A stretch of 31,075 nt of DNA, from assembly GCA_964590515.1 (NCBI GenBank), contig CAZPZD010000029.1:1-31075 (forward strand). The letters are read 5' to 3'. This DNA comes from JADFRG01 sp964590515. GTDB lineage: Bacteria; Chloroflexota; Anaerolineae; Anaerolineales; E44-bin32. The position numbers were made by a program, and so were the translations under genes. The notes below the pieces were generated by a model. It was not told the DNA's origin, did no database searches, and worked only from the letters and a program-made list of their open reading frames with translations. This document shows positions 1 through 6,505 of the stretch, in pieces; within the stretch, counting starts at the first letter, position 1; every line of letters begins with the position of its first letter.

Positions 1-324
1 TGCTCCGACGGAGCCAATGACCGTTGCGGCGATAAATTCCGCCGGCCGCAGTTTGATGTCGGCTTGAGCGAGACTGACGCCGATCGAGGCGAAGAGGTCG
101 GTCCCCTCCCCCATTCGATTGAAGAAATCGGACAGCACGGTCGGCCGGTCGCCCTTCTGGGCGGCTTCTTCTCCGACCGTCGTGGCCATGCCGCCGGTCT
201 CCGCGTAGCGTCCCAATCGCTCTTCGACCACCGACCCGCCCCCGACAAATGTAAGGACTAAGCCCACCAGCAATAGCAGCAGGCCGAGTCCGCCACCGAC
301 GATCAGCACCGAGGAGGGGTTCAT
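1..324 (-). CDS. tadB: TadB-like type II secretion F-family inner-membrane protein, 3' part missing (partial)
   Basis: These are the first 108 codons of a gene that runs off the left edge. It starts at ATG (324), five bases after the tadA stop. The N-terminus is a strongly hydrophobic segment (about residues 6-28, VGGGLGLLLLLVGLVL). It is followed by a cytoplasmic stretch with the ERLGRY motif and, near residues 85-100, LAQADIKLRPAEF, the conserved lead-in to the second membrane segment in TadB proteins. In Tad systems TadB and TadC form the inner-membrane platform on which the TadA ATPase acts to assemble Flp pilin. The position directly behind tadA matches the usual tadA-tadB-tadC order. 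The diagnostic T2SF domain lies outside the window, so the family call rests on the N-terminus and the context. Confidence 0.85.
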   Translation of the reverse strand, partial: MNPSSVLIVGGGLGLLLLLVGLVLTFVGGGSVVEERLGRYAETGGMATTVGEEAAQKGDRPTVLSDFFNRMGEGTDLFASIGVSLAQADIKLRPAEFIAATVIGSVGA

Positions 325-329
325 AGATT

Positions 330-1754
330 CTATCGGTAGAGGTTGCGGTCCCCGACGCCGAAGATCGATGCCGGCAGGTGAATTCCGGATTGTTCGATCT
401 TTTCCATAAATTTCGGCCGCAAGCCGGTGGGTCGCAAGCGGCCGATCACCTTGCCATTCTCGAGCCCGGTCTGCTCGAAGACGAAGAGGTCGGTCATCGT
501 GATGACATCGCCTTCCATCCCCTGGATCTCCGTGATATGGGTGACTTTGCGGGTTCCATCCCGCATCCGCTCCAGGTGACACACCAGCTCGAGCGCCGAA
601 GCGATCTGCTCCCGGATGGCGCGGGTGGGGAGGTCCATGCCGGCCATCATAGTCATGGTCTCGATCCGGGAAAGAGTATCGCGGGGACTGTTGGAGTGGG
701 CGGTGGTCATGGAGCCTTCGTGGCCGGTGTTCATCGCCTGCAACATGTCGAGCGCCGCCTCATCCCGGATCTCCCCGACGATAATCCGGTCGGGTCGCAT
801 TCGGAGCGAATTCACGACCAGATCCTTGATCGTGACCTCGCCTCGCCCTTCAATGTTCGGAGGGCGGGACTCCAGGGTGACTACGTGCTCCTGGCGAAGC
901 TGGAGTTCGGCCGCGTTCTCGATCGTGACAATGCGTTCATCGGACGGGATGTATTGGGAGAGCACGTTGAGCAGGGTGGTCTTCCCGGATCCGGTGCCGC
1001 CGGAAATGACCATGTTCACTCTGGCGATGACTGTCGCTTTCATGAACTCGATCGACTCGGCGGTGATCGTCCCAGATTCGATCAGTTGCTCGACCGAGAT
1101 TGGATTGCGGGCGAATTTCCGGATGGTGAGTACCGGACCGACCAGTGAGATTGGCGGGATCACCGCATTCACTCGGGAACCGTCATTGAGGCGTGCGTCC
1201 ACGTAGGGGCTCGATTCGTCAATCCGGCGGCCCAGCGGCGCGACGATTCGATCAATGATCCGCATCAGGTGATCGTCGCTTTCGAAGGAGGCCGGCTCCC
1301 GGTGGATCTTCCCCGCCCGCTCGACAAAGATGTTCTTCGCCCCGTTGACCATGACCTCGGTGATGGTGTCATCCGAGAGCAACGGCTCAATTGGACCAAG
1401 GCCGAGGATCTCGGCCACGATCTGTTCGAAGAGCCGTCTCCGCTCCGGTCGAGAGAGCACGATGTTCATCTCGACCAGAATGCTCTCGAAGAGTTCCTCG
1501 ATCTGGCGACGGACCTCCGCGGTCTGGGTCACATCCATCGAGGGATCTAGCTCAGCCAGCAACCGGTTCTGAACCTCGTTCTTGAGATCGTGAATCCGGC
1601 TGCCGGGGCTAGCACTAGAGGGAGCCGCCCGCCTAGCTGTCAGACCGCTCAGCCGCGAAGTCCCGCCCTGGCCCGGGCTAGGGGCGAACGGCTTCTGTTC
1701 GGCCGGAGCGCTGGTATCCGTTTGCCCTTGTTCGATCCGCTTGAGTAGCGACAC
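330..1754 (-). CDS. tadA: TadA/CpaF-type pilus assembly ATPase
   Basis: A 474-residue secretion ATPase of the GspE/VirB11 superfamily, CpaF branch, which powers Flp pilus assembly at the cytoplasmic membrane. Residues 1-60 form a low-complexity Pro/Ser/Gly-rich lead. The N-terminal domain follows, then Walker A GGTGSGKT (252-259), the Asp-box region TIENAAELQL (277-286), Walker B around PDRIIVGEIRDEA (321-333) and the His box GHEGSMTTAHSN (344-355). All catalytic motifs look intact and the length is normal for CpaF. The start is GTG at 1754, supported by GGAGG placed 8 bases upstream. It lies 25 bases after the cpaE stop and 5 bases before tadB, so the genes are probably co-transcribed. Confidence 0.96.
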   Translation of the reverse strand: MSLLKRIEQGQTDTSAPAEQKPFAPSPGQGGTSRLSGLTARRAAPSSASPGSRIHDLKNEVQNRLLAELDPSMDVTQTAEVRRQIEELFESILVEMNIVLSRPERRRLFEQIVAEILGLGPIEPLLSDDTITEVMVNGAKNIFVERAGKIHREPASFESDDHLMRIIDRIVAPLGRRIDESSPYVDARLNDGSRVNAVIPPISLVGPVLTIRKFARNPISVEQLIESGTITAESIEFMKATVIARVNMVISGGTGSGKTTLLNVLSQYIPSDERIVTIENAAELQLRQEHVVTLESRPPNIEGRGEVTIKDLVVNSLRMRPDRIIVGEIRDEAALDMLQAMNTGHEGSMTTAHSNSPRDTLSRIETMTMMAGMDLPTRAIREQIASALELVCHLERMRDGTRKVTHITEIQGMEGDVITMTDLFVFEQTGLENGKVIGRLRPTGLRPKFMEKIEQSGIHLPASIFGVGDRNLYR

Positions 1755-1779
1755 CGATTAGACCTCCGTAGCTCCGACC

Positions 1780-3048
1780 CTAACGGCCGAACAACCGCGG
1801 CCGCTCCTTTTGCGCGTCCTCAGTTGGAACTTCCTCCGCCTTGGCCAGGCGCTCCTTGATTGTACCCATTAGTTGCAGCATCGCCCGTGCCTGCGGGCTG
1901 CTGCGATCGCTGAGCAAGAGCGGAACGCCCTTGTTGATCGAAGCGGTGACCACTCGTTCATCCAACGGAATCGCCGCCTCAACCTCGCGTTTCAGGTTTT
2001 CGGCGACGGCCTCGGTCGAGATCCCACTCTTGCGGTCCATCTTGTTCAACACGAAACAGACGTTCTGGGTCGGAAACTCCAGGATGTGAAGCAAATCCAG
2101 CAAATGGCGCGCATCCTTGATGGCCGGAATCTCGGGCGTCGCAATCGCAATCAACAGATCGGTTGTATCGAGGATCGCCAGAGTCGTGTCGTCCATCGCC
2201 GAGGCAGTGTCGACGATAACGTAGGCGAACTGCCGCTTCAAGAACTGTATGATGCTGCGGATTTGCTCCGAAGTGACCTCGTCGGCCATCTCCGGTCGGG
2301 GCGGAGCCGCCAGAATATGAAGGCCGCTCTCATGGACCAGCAGGACGTCGTTCACGATTTCCGGATCGATCTCCGCTGAGCGGGCGGTCAGATCGCTGAT
2401 CGAGGTCTTGGTTTGTAGGTTCAGGAAAACGGAGACATCCCCAAACTGCAGGTGCCCATCGACCAACACGGTTGGAGTATCAGGACTGTCGAACCCGATC
2501 GCGAGGTTGGTGGCGAGGGTGGTGCAGCCCACTCCACCCTTCGGGCTGTAGAAAGTGAGTACCTTCCCCAGCGGCCGGTGTGCCGGAATATAGCCCGGTG
2601 AACCGGGCACGTCACTCGAAACTGGTTGGCGAGGCTTCTCATAGTCCTTGCGCCTCTGATGAGCCATGACCGAGAGATTGCGGATCGTGGAGATCAGCTC
2701 CTCGCTGGAGGGGGGCTTGACCATGAAATAGCGGGCCCCGGCCAACATCGCCCGCTGCATGTAATCCGGCTCGCTCTGGACCGAGAGGATGATGACCTGA
2801 GTGAAGGGGACTTCGCGGAGGATGGCTTCGGTGGCGGTGATCCCGTCCATGTCCGCCATGTTGATGTCCATAATGGCGATGTCGGGCTTGCTTTCGACGG
2901 CAAGCTCGATCGCCTCTTGCCCCGAACGCGCCGCTCCTACGACGACGATGTCGCTCTCGAACTGAAGCAGCTTCCGGATGTTCTCACGCGTCTCGGCGAA
3001 ATCGTCGACGATAAGAACCCGGATGCGGTCCTCTCCGGCTTCACTCAT
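1780..3048 (-). CDS. cpaE: CpaE/TadZ-like pilus localisation ATPase with N-terminal receiver domain
   Basis: A 422-residue two-domain protein. Residues about 8-125 are a response-regulator receiver: acidic pair D15/D16, candidate phospho-acceptor D61 in IMDINMADMDG, a Ser at 89 and the conserved Lys at 111 (VKPP). A linker leads to a ParA/MinD-type ATPase with deviant Walker A KGGVGCTT (170-177). Here Cys replaces the second lysine of KGGVGKTT, as is common in CpaE/TadZ proteins. These proteins mark the pole or site for Tad pilus assembly. The ATG at 3048 is preceded by GGAGAA at good spacing. The receiver keeps its phosphorylation residues, whereas many CpaE homologues have a degenerate one, so real phospho-control is possible. 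The gene lies 48 bases after cpaB. Confidence 0.92.
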   Translation of the reverse strand: MSEAGEDRIRVLIVDDFAETRENIRKLLQFESDIVVVGAARSGQEAIELAVESKPDIAIMDINMADMDGITATEAILREVPFTQVIILSVQSEPDYMQRAMLAGARYFMVKPPSSEELISTIRNLSVMAHQRRKDYEKPRQPVSSDVPGSPGYIPAHRPLGKVLTFYSPKGGVGCTTLATNLAIGFDSPDTPTVLVDGHLQFGDVSVFLNLQTKTSISDLTARSAEIDPEIVNDVLLVHESGLHILAAPPRPEMADEVTSEQIRSIIQFLKRQFAYVIVDTASAMDDTTLAILDTTDLLIAIATPEIPAIKDARHLLDLLHILEFPTQNVCFVLNKMDRKSGISTEAVAENLKREVEAAIPLDERVVTASINKGVPLLLSDRSSPQARAMLQLMGTIKERLAKAEEVPTEDAQKERPRLFGR

Positions 3049-3096
3049 GTGCGGTTCTCCGGATCAGGCGATTTATCGGTCCGATTCGAACCCTTA

Positions 3097-4236
3097 CTAC
3101 TGTTGCGGTGCCGGCGTGGGCTCCAACTGTGGCGGGAACTGGAACGGTGGCGCCTCCAAGCGAGGTACCGTACCGAATGGTAGCCTGGATGGAACTGTGA
3201 TCTCGTAGTTCTCAATCAAGAACTGCAGCGTCACGCTCTCCAAGACCAGTTCGGCAGTCGGGTCGTTCGGGCTGCGCAGGGTCAATACCAGGTCCACTCC
3301 GGCCCGGACCGCCCAATTGAGGGCCAGGGCATCCTGGGGTCGGACGATCAGGGTGACGATGTCCGGTGGCAAGACCGCCGGCTGCTCGGCCGCCGGTGCG
3401 GTTTGTGCGGCCGGAGCGCCGACGCCGGCTACCGGAGTAGCGGCCACCGCCACCGCCGCTTCTTCAGGCAGTGGAAAAGTTCCGACCCCGAGAACCAACG
3501 CGTTGCTAATCAGCCGCTGAGAGACAAGCCGCGGCCGCTGACTCCCAATCGGAACGACAAAGAAGGATTCGCCGGTCGCCTCATCAATGACGGTTTTTCC
3601 CTGTACTGGCGGCCGATCTTCCGCCACCGAGCACAGGATGTCGCCCACGTCGTTCGTCGAAACCGCTCGGCAGACGAATCCACTGAGCAGGTCGCCAGTG
3701 GCGTTGAACAGAAATGCGGTTTCGTTGGGAAGTTCGGTTTGGAAATTCTCATCAATGTCGACCAGCAACAGGCTGACCAGCACGTCGACCTGATCGCCGG
3801 AGCGCAAGGCGAAGGCCACTCCTGAGAAACGGTCCATCGGGATTGAGATGGCAGTCATCCCAGGTGGGATGGCGATCGAGGCATCCGAGCCTACTCCCAG
3901 CAGGTCGCCGGCCTCGTCGGTTACCATGTTTTCGGTGATCGGAACCCCGCGGGCGATGTCCATCCGGGCCCGCTTGCCGACGACCTGGCCGAGGTCGTCC
4001 AGCATCGTCTCAACTTTGTAGTCAGCCGGATACGGCGAAATGATGGCCGCATCCCCAGCAATGATTGAGCCTCGGGAGATGTTCTGCGCCGCGATAACGA
4101 TGTTGGCTTCGCCGACCGGGGTCGGGGTCGCCAGCTCTTCGCTCCCCCCACCGCCTCCGCTCAGGAGCAGAAATGCCCCGACCGCCCCGATGAGCAGGAT
4201 AAGAGCCAGCAAGATGAAGGTGCGACCACGGCGCAT
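3097..4236 (-). CDS. cpaB: CpaB/RcpC-type Flp pilus assembly protein with SAF domain
   Basis: A 379-residue protein with one N-terminal membrane anchor (about residues 6-27) followed by a Gly/Ser linker. A SAF-like domain begins near EANIVIAAQNISRGSII and continues through about residue 110. The RcpC/CpaB domain follows. Near the C-terminus is an Ala/Pro-rich linker (around 265-290), and the chain ends in a Pro-rich tail. In Tad systems CpaB/RcpC is an extracytoplasmic assembly factor. The ATG at 4236 has AAGGAGG four bases upstream, a strong and unambiguous site. A separate promoter (4286-4313) precedes it, so cpaB probably leads the machinery operon cpaB-cpaE-tadA-tadB. Confidence 0.92.
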   Translation of the reverse strand: MRRGRTFILLALILLIGAVGAFLLLSGGGGGSEELATPTPVGEANIVIAAQNISRGSIIAGDAAIISPYPADYKVETMLDDLGQVVGKRARMDIARGVPITENMVTDEAGDLLGVGSDASIAIPPGMTAISIPMDRFSGVAFALRSGDQVDVLVSLLLVDIDENFQTELPNETAFLFNATGDLLSGFVCRAVSTNDVGDILCSVAEDRPPVQGKTVIDEATGESFFVVPIGSQRPRLVSQRLISNALVLGVGTFPLPEEAAVAVAATPVAGVGAPAAQTAPAAEQPAVLPPDIVTLIVRPQDALALNWAVRAGVDLVLTLRSPNDPTAELVLESVTLQFLIENYEITVPSRLPFGTVPRLEAPPFQFPPQLEPTPAPQQ

Positions 4237-4285
4237 TATGCCTCCTTGATGAGCGGCGACACGCCGGCCGGGCCAGCGCGTCGGA

Positions 4286-4313
4286 ATGATACTGCTAGGG
4301 GTTCAAATGTCAA
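4286..4313 (-). promoter_or_regulatory. Sigma-70 type promoter of the cpaB operon
   Basis: Read on the minus strand: TTGACA (4308-4313), a 16-base spacer and TATCAT (4286-4291). The -35 is a perfect consensus and the -10 matches 5 of 6. It lies about 50 bases upstream of the cpaB ATG, downstream of the pilin gene and its hairpin. It would give the assembly machinery transcription independent of the pilin. Confidence 0.72.
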
Positions 4314-4368
4314 GTGAACCGTCCGGCAGGCCGATTCCGGGACTCCGTTTGTTCCTTTTTTCACGAAA

Positions 4369-4393
4369 GGAGCCCTATCGGAGATAGGGCTCC
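4369..4393 (-). terminator. Hairpin downstream of the Flp pilin gene (probable terminator or mRNA-stabilising stem)
   Basis: A perfect 11-base-pair inverted repeat (GGAGCCCTATC with its complement) around a 3-base loop, 53 bases beyond the pilin stop. On the minus strand it is followed by TTTCGTG, so the U-tract is short. It could be a leaky terminator or a 3' stabiliser of an abundant pilin mRNA. The cpaB promoter starts about 55 bases further on, which supports a transcription boundary here. Confidence 0.6.
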
Positions 4394-4445
4394 CTCGTTT
4401 CTGGCAGGTGGTCGAGCGTCTACTCGAACCCTGTTCACTGGACGC

Positions 4446-4592
4446 TCAAATGTTACTTACGATGTTGCTGAACACGTTTCCGATCGCAGGGCCGAGCAGC
4501 GCCAAAATAACGATCACGACGACGGCGACCAATACAAGGATCAGCGCGTACTCAACCAGTCCCTGACCTCTCTCTTTCGGTGCGTACAACAA
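4446..4592 (-). CDS. flp: Flp-type (type IVb) major pilin, short prepilin
   Basis: A small prepilin of 48 residues when started at TTG (4592). The leader MLYAPKERG ends in Gly, followed by QGLVEYAL, the classic Flp processing site with Glu at +5 and Tyr at +6 of the mature chain. A single hydrophobic helix (about residues 17-33) and a short polar tail ending NIVSNI follow. The leader would be cut by a TadV/CpaA-type prepilin peptidase, which is not in this window. The TTG start is chosen because AAAGGAGG (4601-4608) sits exactly 8 bases upstream. The in-frame GTG at 4601 overlaps that site, and an in-frame start at 4640 lacks one. The gene has its own promoter at 4650-4678 and a hairpin behind it. 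Confidence 0.93.
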   Translation of the reverse strand: MLYAPKERGQGLVEYALILVLVAVVVIVILALLGPAIGNVFSNIVSNI

Positions 4593-4600
4593 TTGATTCA

Positions 4601-4608
4601 CCTCCTTT
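4601..4608 (-). promoter_or_regulatory. Strong ribosome binding site that fixes the pilin start at TTG
   Basis: Read on the minus strand this is AAAGGAGG, near-perfect complementarity to the 16S rRNA tail, 8 bases before TTG (4592). It overlaps the competing GTG codon at 4601, which makes that upstream start unlikely. Confidence 0.8.
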
Positions 4609-4649
4609 CCGTATTCAGTTGTGCCTGGATTCCGCTCCAAGGCCTCCCC

Positions 4650-4678
4650 ATTATAGGGAGCGCCCCTGGAGCCGACAA
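4650..4678 (-). promoter_or_regulatory. Promoter of the Flp pilin gene
   Basis: Minus strand: TTGTCG (4673-4678), a 17-base spacer and a perfect TATAAT (4650-4655). The predicted start near 4643 gives a leader of about 50 bases to the TTG start codon. It stands in the 169-base gap between the histidine kinase and the pilin. No hairpin terminator is visible between the kinase stop and this promoter, so read-through from the long upstream unit is also possible. Confidence 0.72.
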
Positions 4679-4761
4679 TAGGACAAAACTCCGAGGTTTA
4701 CGTCCACACGCCGCGGGGCCTGCCTAAGCAGAATTCGGGGTCTCGAACCGGAGAAGTCCCC

Positions 4762-5808
4762 TTACGCCTCGACCGAAGGTACCCAGAAAGAGATCCGAGT
4801 GCCTTGGCCGGGCTGGCTTTCAATCTGGAACTGGCCTCCGACCTGCTCCAATCGGTCTTTGATCGTGAGCAGCCCGTGGGGAGCGCCCTCCACGGCTAAC
4901 ATGGCCTCCACATCAAACCCTTTGCCATTGTCCTCCACCGAGGCCTTCACCTGGCTTTCATCCAGATCGAGCAGCACCTTGACCTGGGTCGCCTGGGCAT
5001 GGTCGCGGACATTTTGGAGCATGGCCTGGACCGAGCGGAACATCAGCACTTCCCGGTGAGCCTCCAGTCGGCGCTCGCTACCGGTCACAACGACGTTCAA
5101 CTCTAGCCCGGTCTTCTCCTTGTAGGCCTCAGCGTAGCGGCGAACGGTGGGGACCAGGCCGAGATCGTCGAGCATCATCGGTCGCAAATCAAAAATGTAG
5201 TCGCGCACCTGCGAAAATGTCGAATTGGCGGCCGCCTTAAGATTGTTGAGTTCCTCGCGGGCCTTGTCCTGGTCTATGTCGAACAGCCGCATCGCAATCT
5301 CAGCCTGTAGGATGAAATTGGACAGGGATTGGGCCGGGCCATCGTGAATCTGGCGCGAGATCTTCCTTCGCTCCTCCTCCTGCGCCTCGATGATCTGCTC
5401 GATGACAGATCCTTTGCCCGATTCAGCATCAGCCATCTCATCCTGCGAGCGCCCTTCCAGCAGGTTCAGGGTACTGGTGATGAACTCGATGTAACGCTGT
5501 AGGTTGGTTTGGTCGCTCTGCAGCTTTTCCAGCTGGCCGCGCATCGTGAACAAACGCTGCTGGGTATCTTGGGCGGCCTCGTAAGCAGTTCGAATGTCCT
5601 CCCGGGGAATGGTGTCGAAGTTGGATTGAATCTGCTTGATGGTTGACGCAATTGTGGCGTTGCGCTGAGCCAGCTTCTCGACTTCCCCCTGGCTCTGCTC
5701 GACCAGCATGCCTATTTCCTGGCGCTCGCGGCGAACTTGCTCCAGCTCCTGGCGGGCGATCTCTACGAACGCCTCAACCGGGCTGAGCTCGGCCTGTGCC
5801 TCGGTCAT
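4762..5808 (-). CDS. DegS-like soluble sensor histidine kinase (HisKA_3 family)
   Basis: A 348-residue kinase with no membrane segment. Residues about 10-120 are heptad-rich (predicted coiled coil, many Glu/Gln/Arg). The HisKA_3 dimerisation box EEERRKISRQIHDGPAQ follows, with H155 as the phospho-accepting histidine. The HATPase domain has an N-box around LQNVRDHA, a G1 box VEDNGKGFD and a G2-like APHGLLTIKDR. The coiled-coil N-terminus plus the IHDGPAQ box resembles Bacillus DegS, a cytoplasmic kinase. It starts at ATG 5808, four bases after the response regulator stop, and is its obvious partner. The signal it senses is not apparent. It is the last gene of the GT-C transcription unit and faces the pilin promoter. 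Confidence 0.93.
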   Translation of the reverse strand: MTEAQAELSPVEAFVEIARQELEQVRRERQEIGMLVEQSQGEVEKLAQRNATIASTIKQIQSNFDTIPREDIRTAYEAAQDTQQRLFTMRGQLEKLQSDQTNLQRYIEFITSTLNLLEGRSQDEMADAESGKGSVIEQIIEAQEEERRKISRQIHDGPAQSLSNFILQAEIAMRLFDIDQDKAREELNNLKAAANSTFSQVRDYIFDLRPMMLDDLGLVPTVRRYAEAYKEKTGLELNVVVTGSERRLEAHREVLMFRSVQAMLQNVRDHAQATQVKVLLDLDESQVKASVEDNGKGFDVEAMLAVEGAPHGLLTIKDRLEQVGGQFQIESQPGQGTRISFWVPSVEA

Positions 5809-5812
5809 TCAG

Positions 5813-6505
5813 CTACTTGCGGGTGTCCTGGAGTCGCACCCAGCCGTGGCGCAATGCGTACACTGCGGCCTGGGTCCGATCCTCAACATCCAACTTATGG
5901 AGGATGGCCGTCATATGGTTCTTGACGGTCTGATGGCTGATGCCGAGCTGGACTGCAATCTCTTTGTTGCTCAGCCCGCGAGTAACGTACTGTAGGATTT
6001 CCATCTCGCGCGGCGAGAGTGGGGTGAAGGCTTCCACGTCTCCATCCAGATGCGGCCGCCGAACGGTTTCGACCCCTCGCGAGAGCCACTGGTCGAGGCC
6101 GGCTTGATCGTAAACCTGGTCACCGACCACGAAGTACCCCCGGGCGACATTACGGATTACGTCAACCAGCTTGCCGGGCTCTACGTCTTTCGAGCAGTAG
6201 GCTGAGGCGCCGGCCTTGAATGCGTGCAGCACTTGCTCGACGTCATCGTAGGCCGTCAACAGCACGATGGCAGTATTGATCCGCTCCGCCACCACCTGCC
6301 GGGTGACTTGGAGTCCGTTCATGCTGGGTAGGTTTACATCCACTAGTGCCACCATCGGCTGTTTGTCTCGCACGAGCTGAAGGGCCTCATCCCCGCTGGT
6401 GGTCTCTCCGACGATCTTGATGTCCTCCTCCAAAACAAGCACATTCCGAACACCCTCTCGAAAAAGCGGGTGATCATCCACAATCAGAACACTGACTTCT
6501 TTCAC
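5813..6505 (-). CDS. NarL/FixJ (DegU-like) response regulator with LuxR-type DNA-binding domain
   Basis: A 230-residue regulator. The receiver domain has acidic pair D10/D11, phospho-acceptor D55 (LVDVNLP), the Thr of LLTAYDD and the Lys of CSKD. The C-terminal LuxR-type HTH begins at LSPREMEILQYVTRGLSNKEIA and includes GISHQTVKNHM. The start is placed at GTG 6505 because this GTG overlaps the stop of the preceding glycosyltransferase as GTGA, and because the receiver begins immediately (VKEVSVLIVDD). An in-frame extension to 6670 would add an Arg/Gly-rich non-domain segment. It is coupled by overlap to the GT-C genes upstream and by a 4-base gap to its kinase downstream. Likely targets are the surrounding surface-glycan or pilus genes, which is inference. 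Confidence 0.93.
   Translation of the reverse strand: MKEVSVLIVDDHPLFREGVRNVLVLEEDIKIVGETTSGDEALQLVRDKQPMVALVDVNLPSMNGLQVTRQVVAERINTAIVLLTAYDDVEQVLHAFKAGASAYCSKDVEPGKLVDVIRNVARGYFVVGDQVYDQAGLDQWLSRGVETVRRPHLDGDVEAFTPLSPREMEILQYVTRGLSNKEIAVQLGISHQTVKNHMTAILHKLDVEDRTQAAVYALRHGWVRLQDTRK

Noticed and set aside
378..1148. A 256-codon open frame antisense to tadA
   Set aside because: It mirrors the real ATPase gene. The translation is His/Asp/Gly/Arg-rich with no domain, and the opposite strand has intact Walker motifs.
4314..4727. A 137-codon plus-strand open frame over the pilin region
   Set aside because: It is antisense to the pilin gene, its hairpin and both promoters. No ribosome site or recognisable domain was found.
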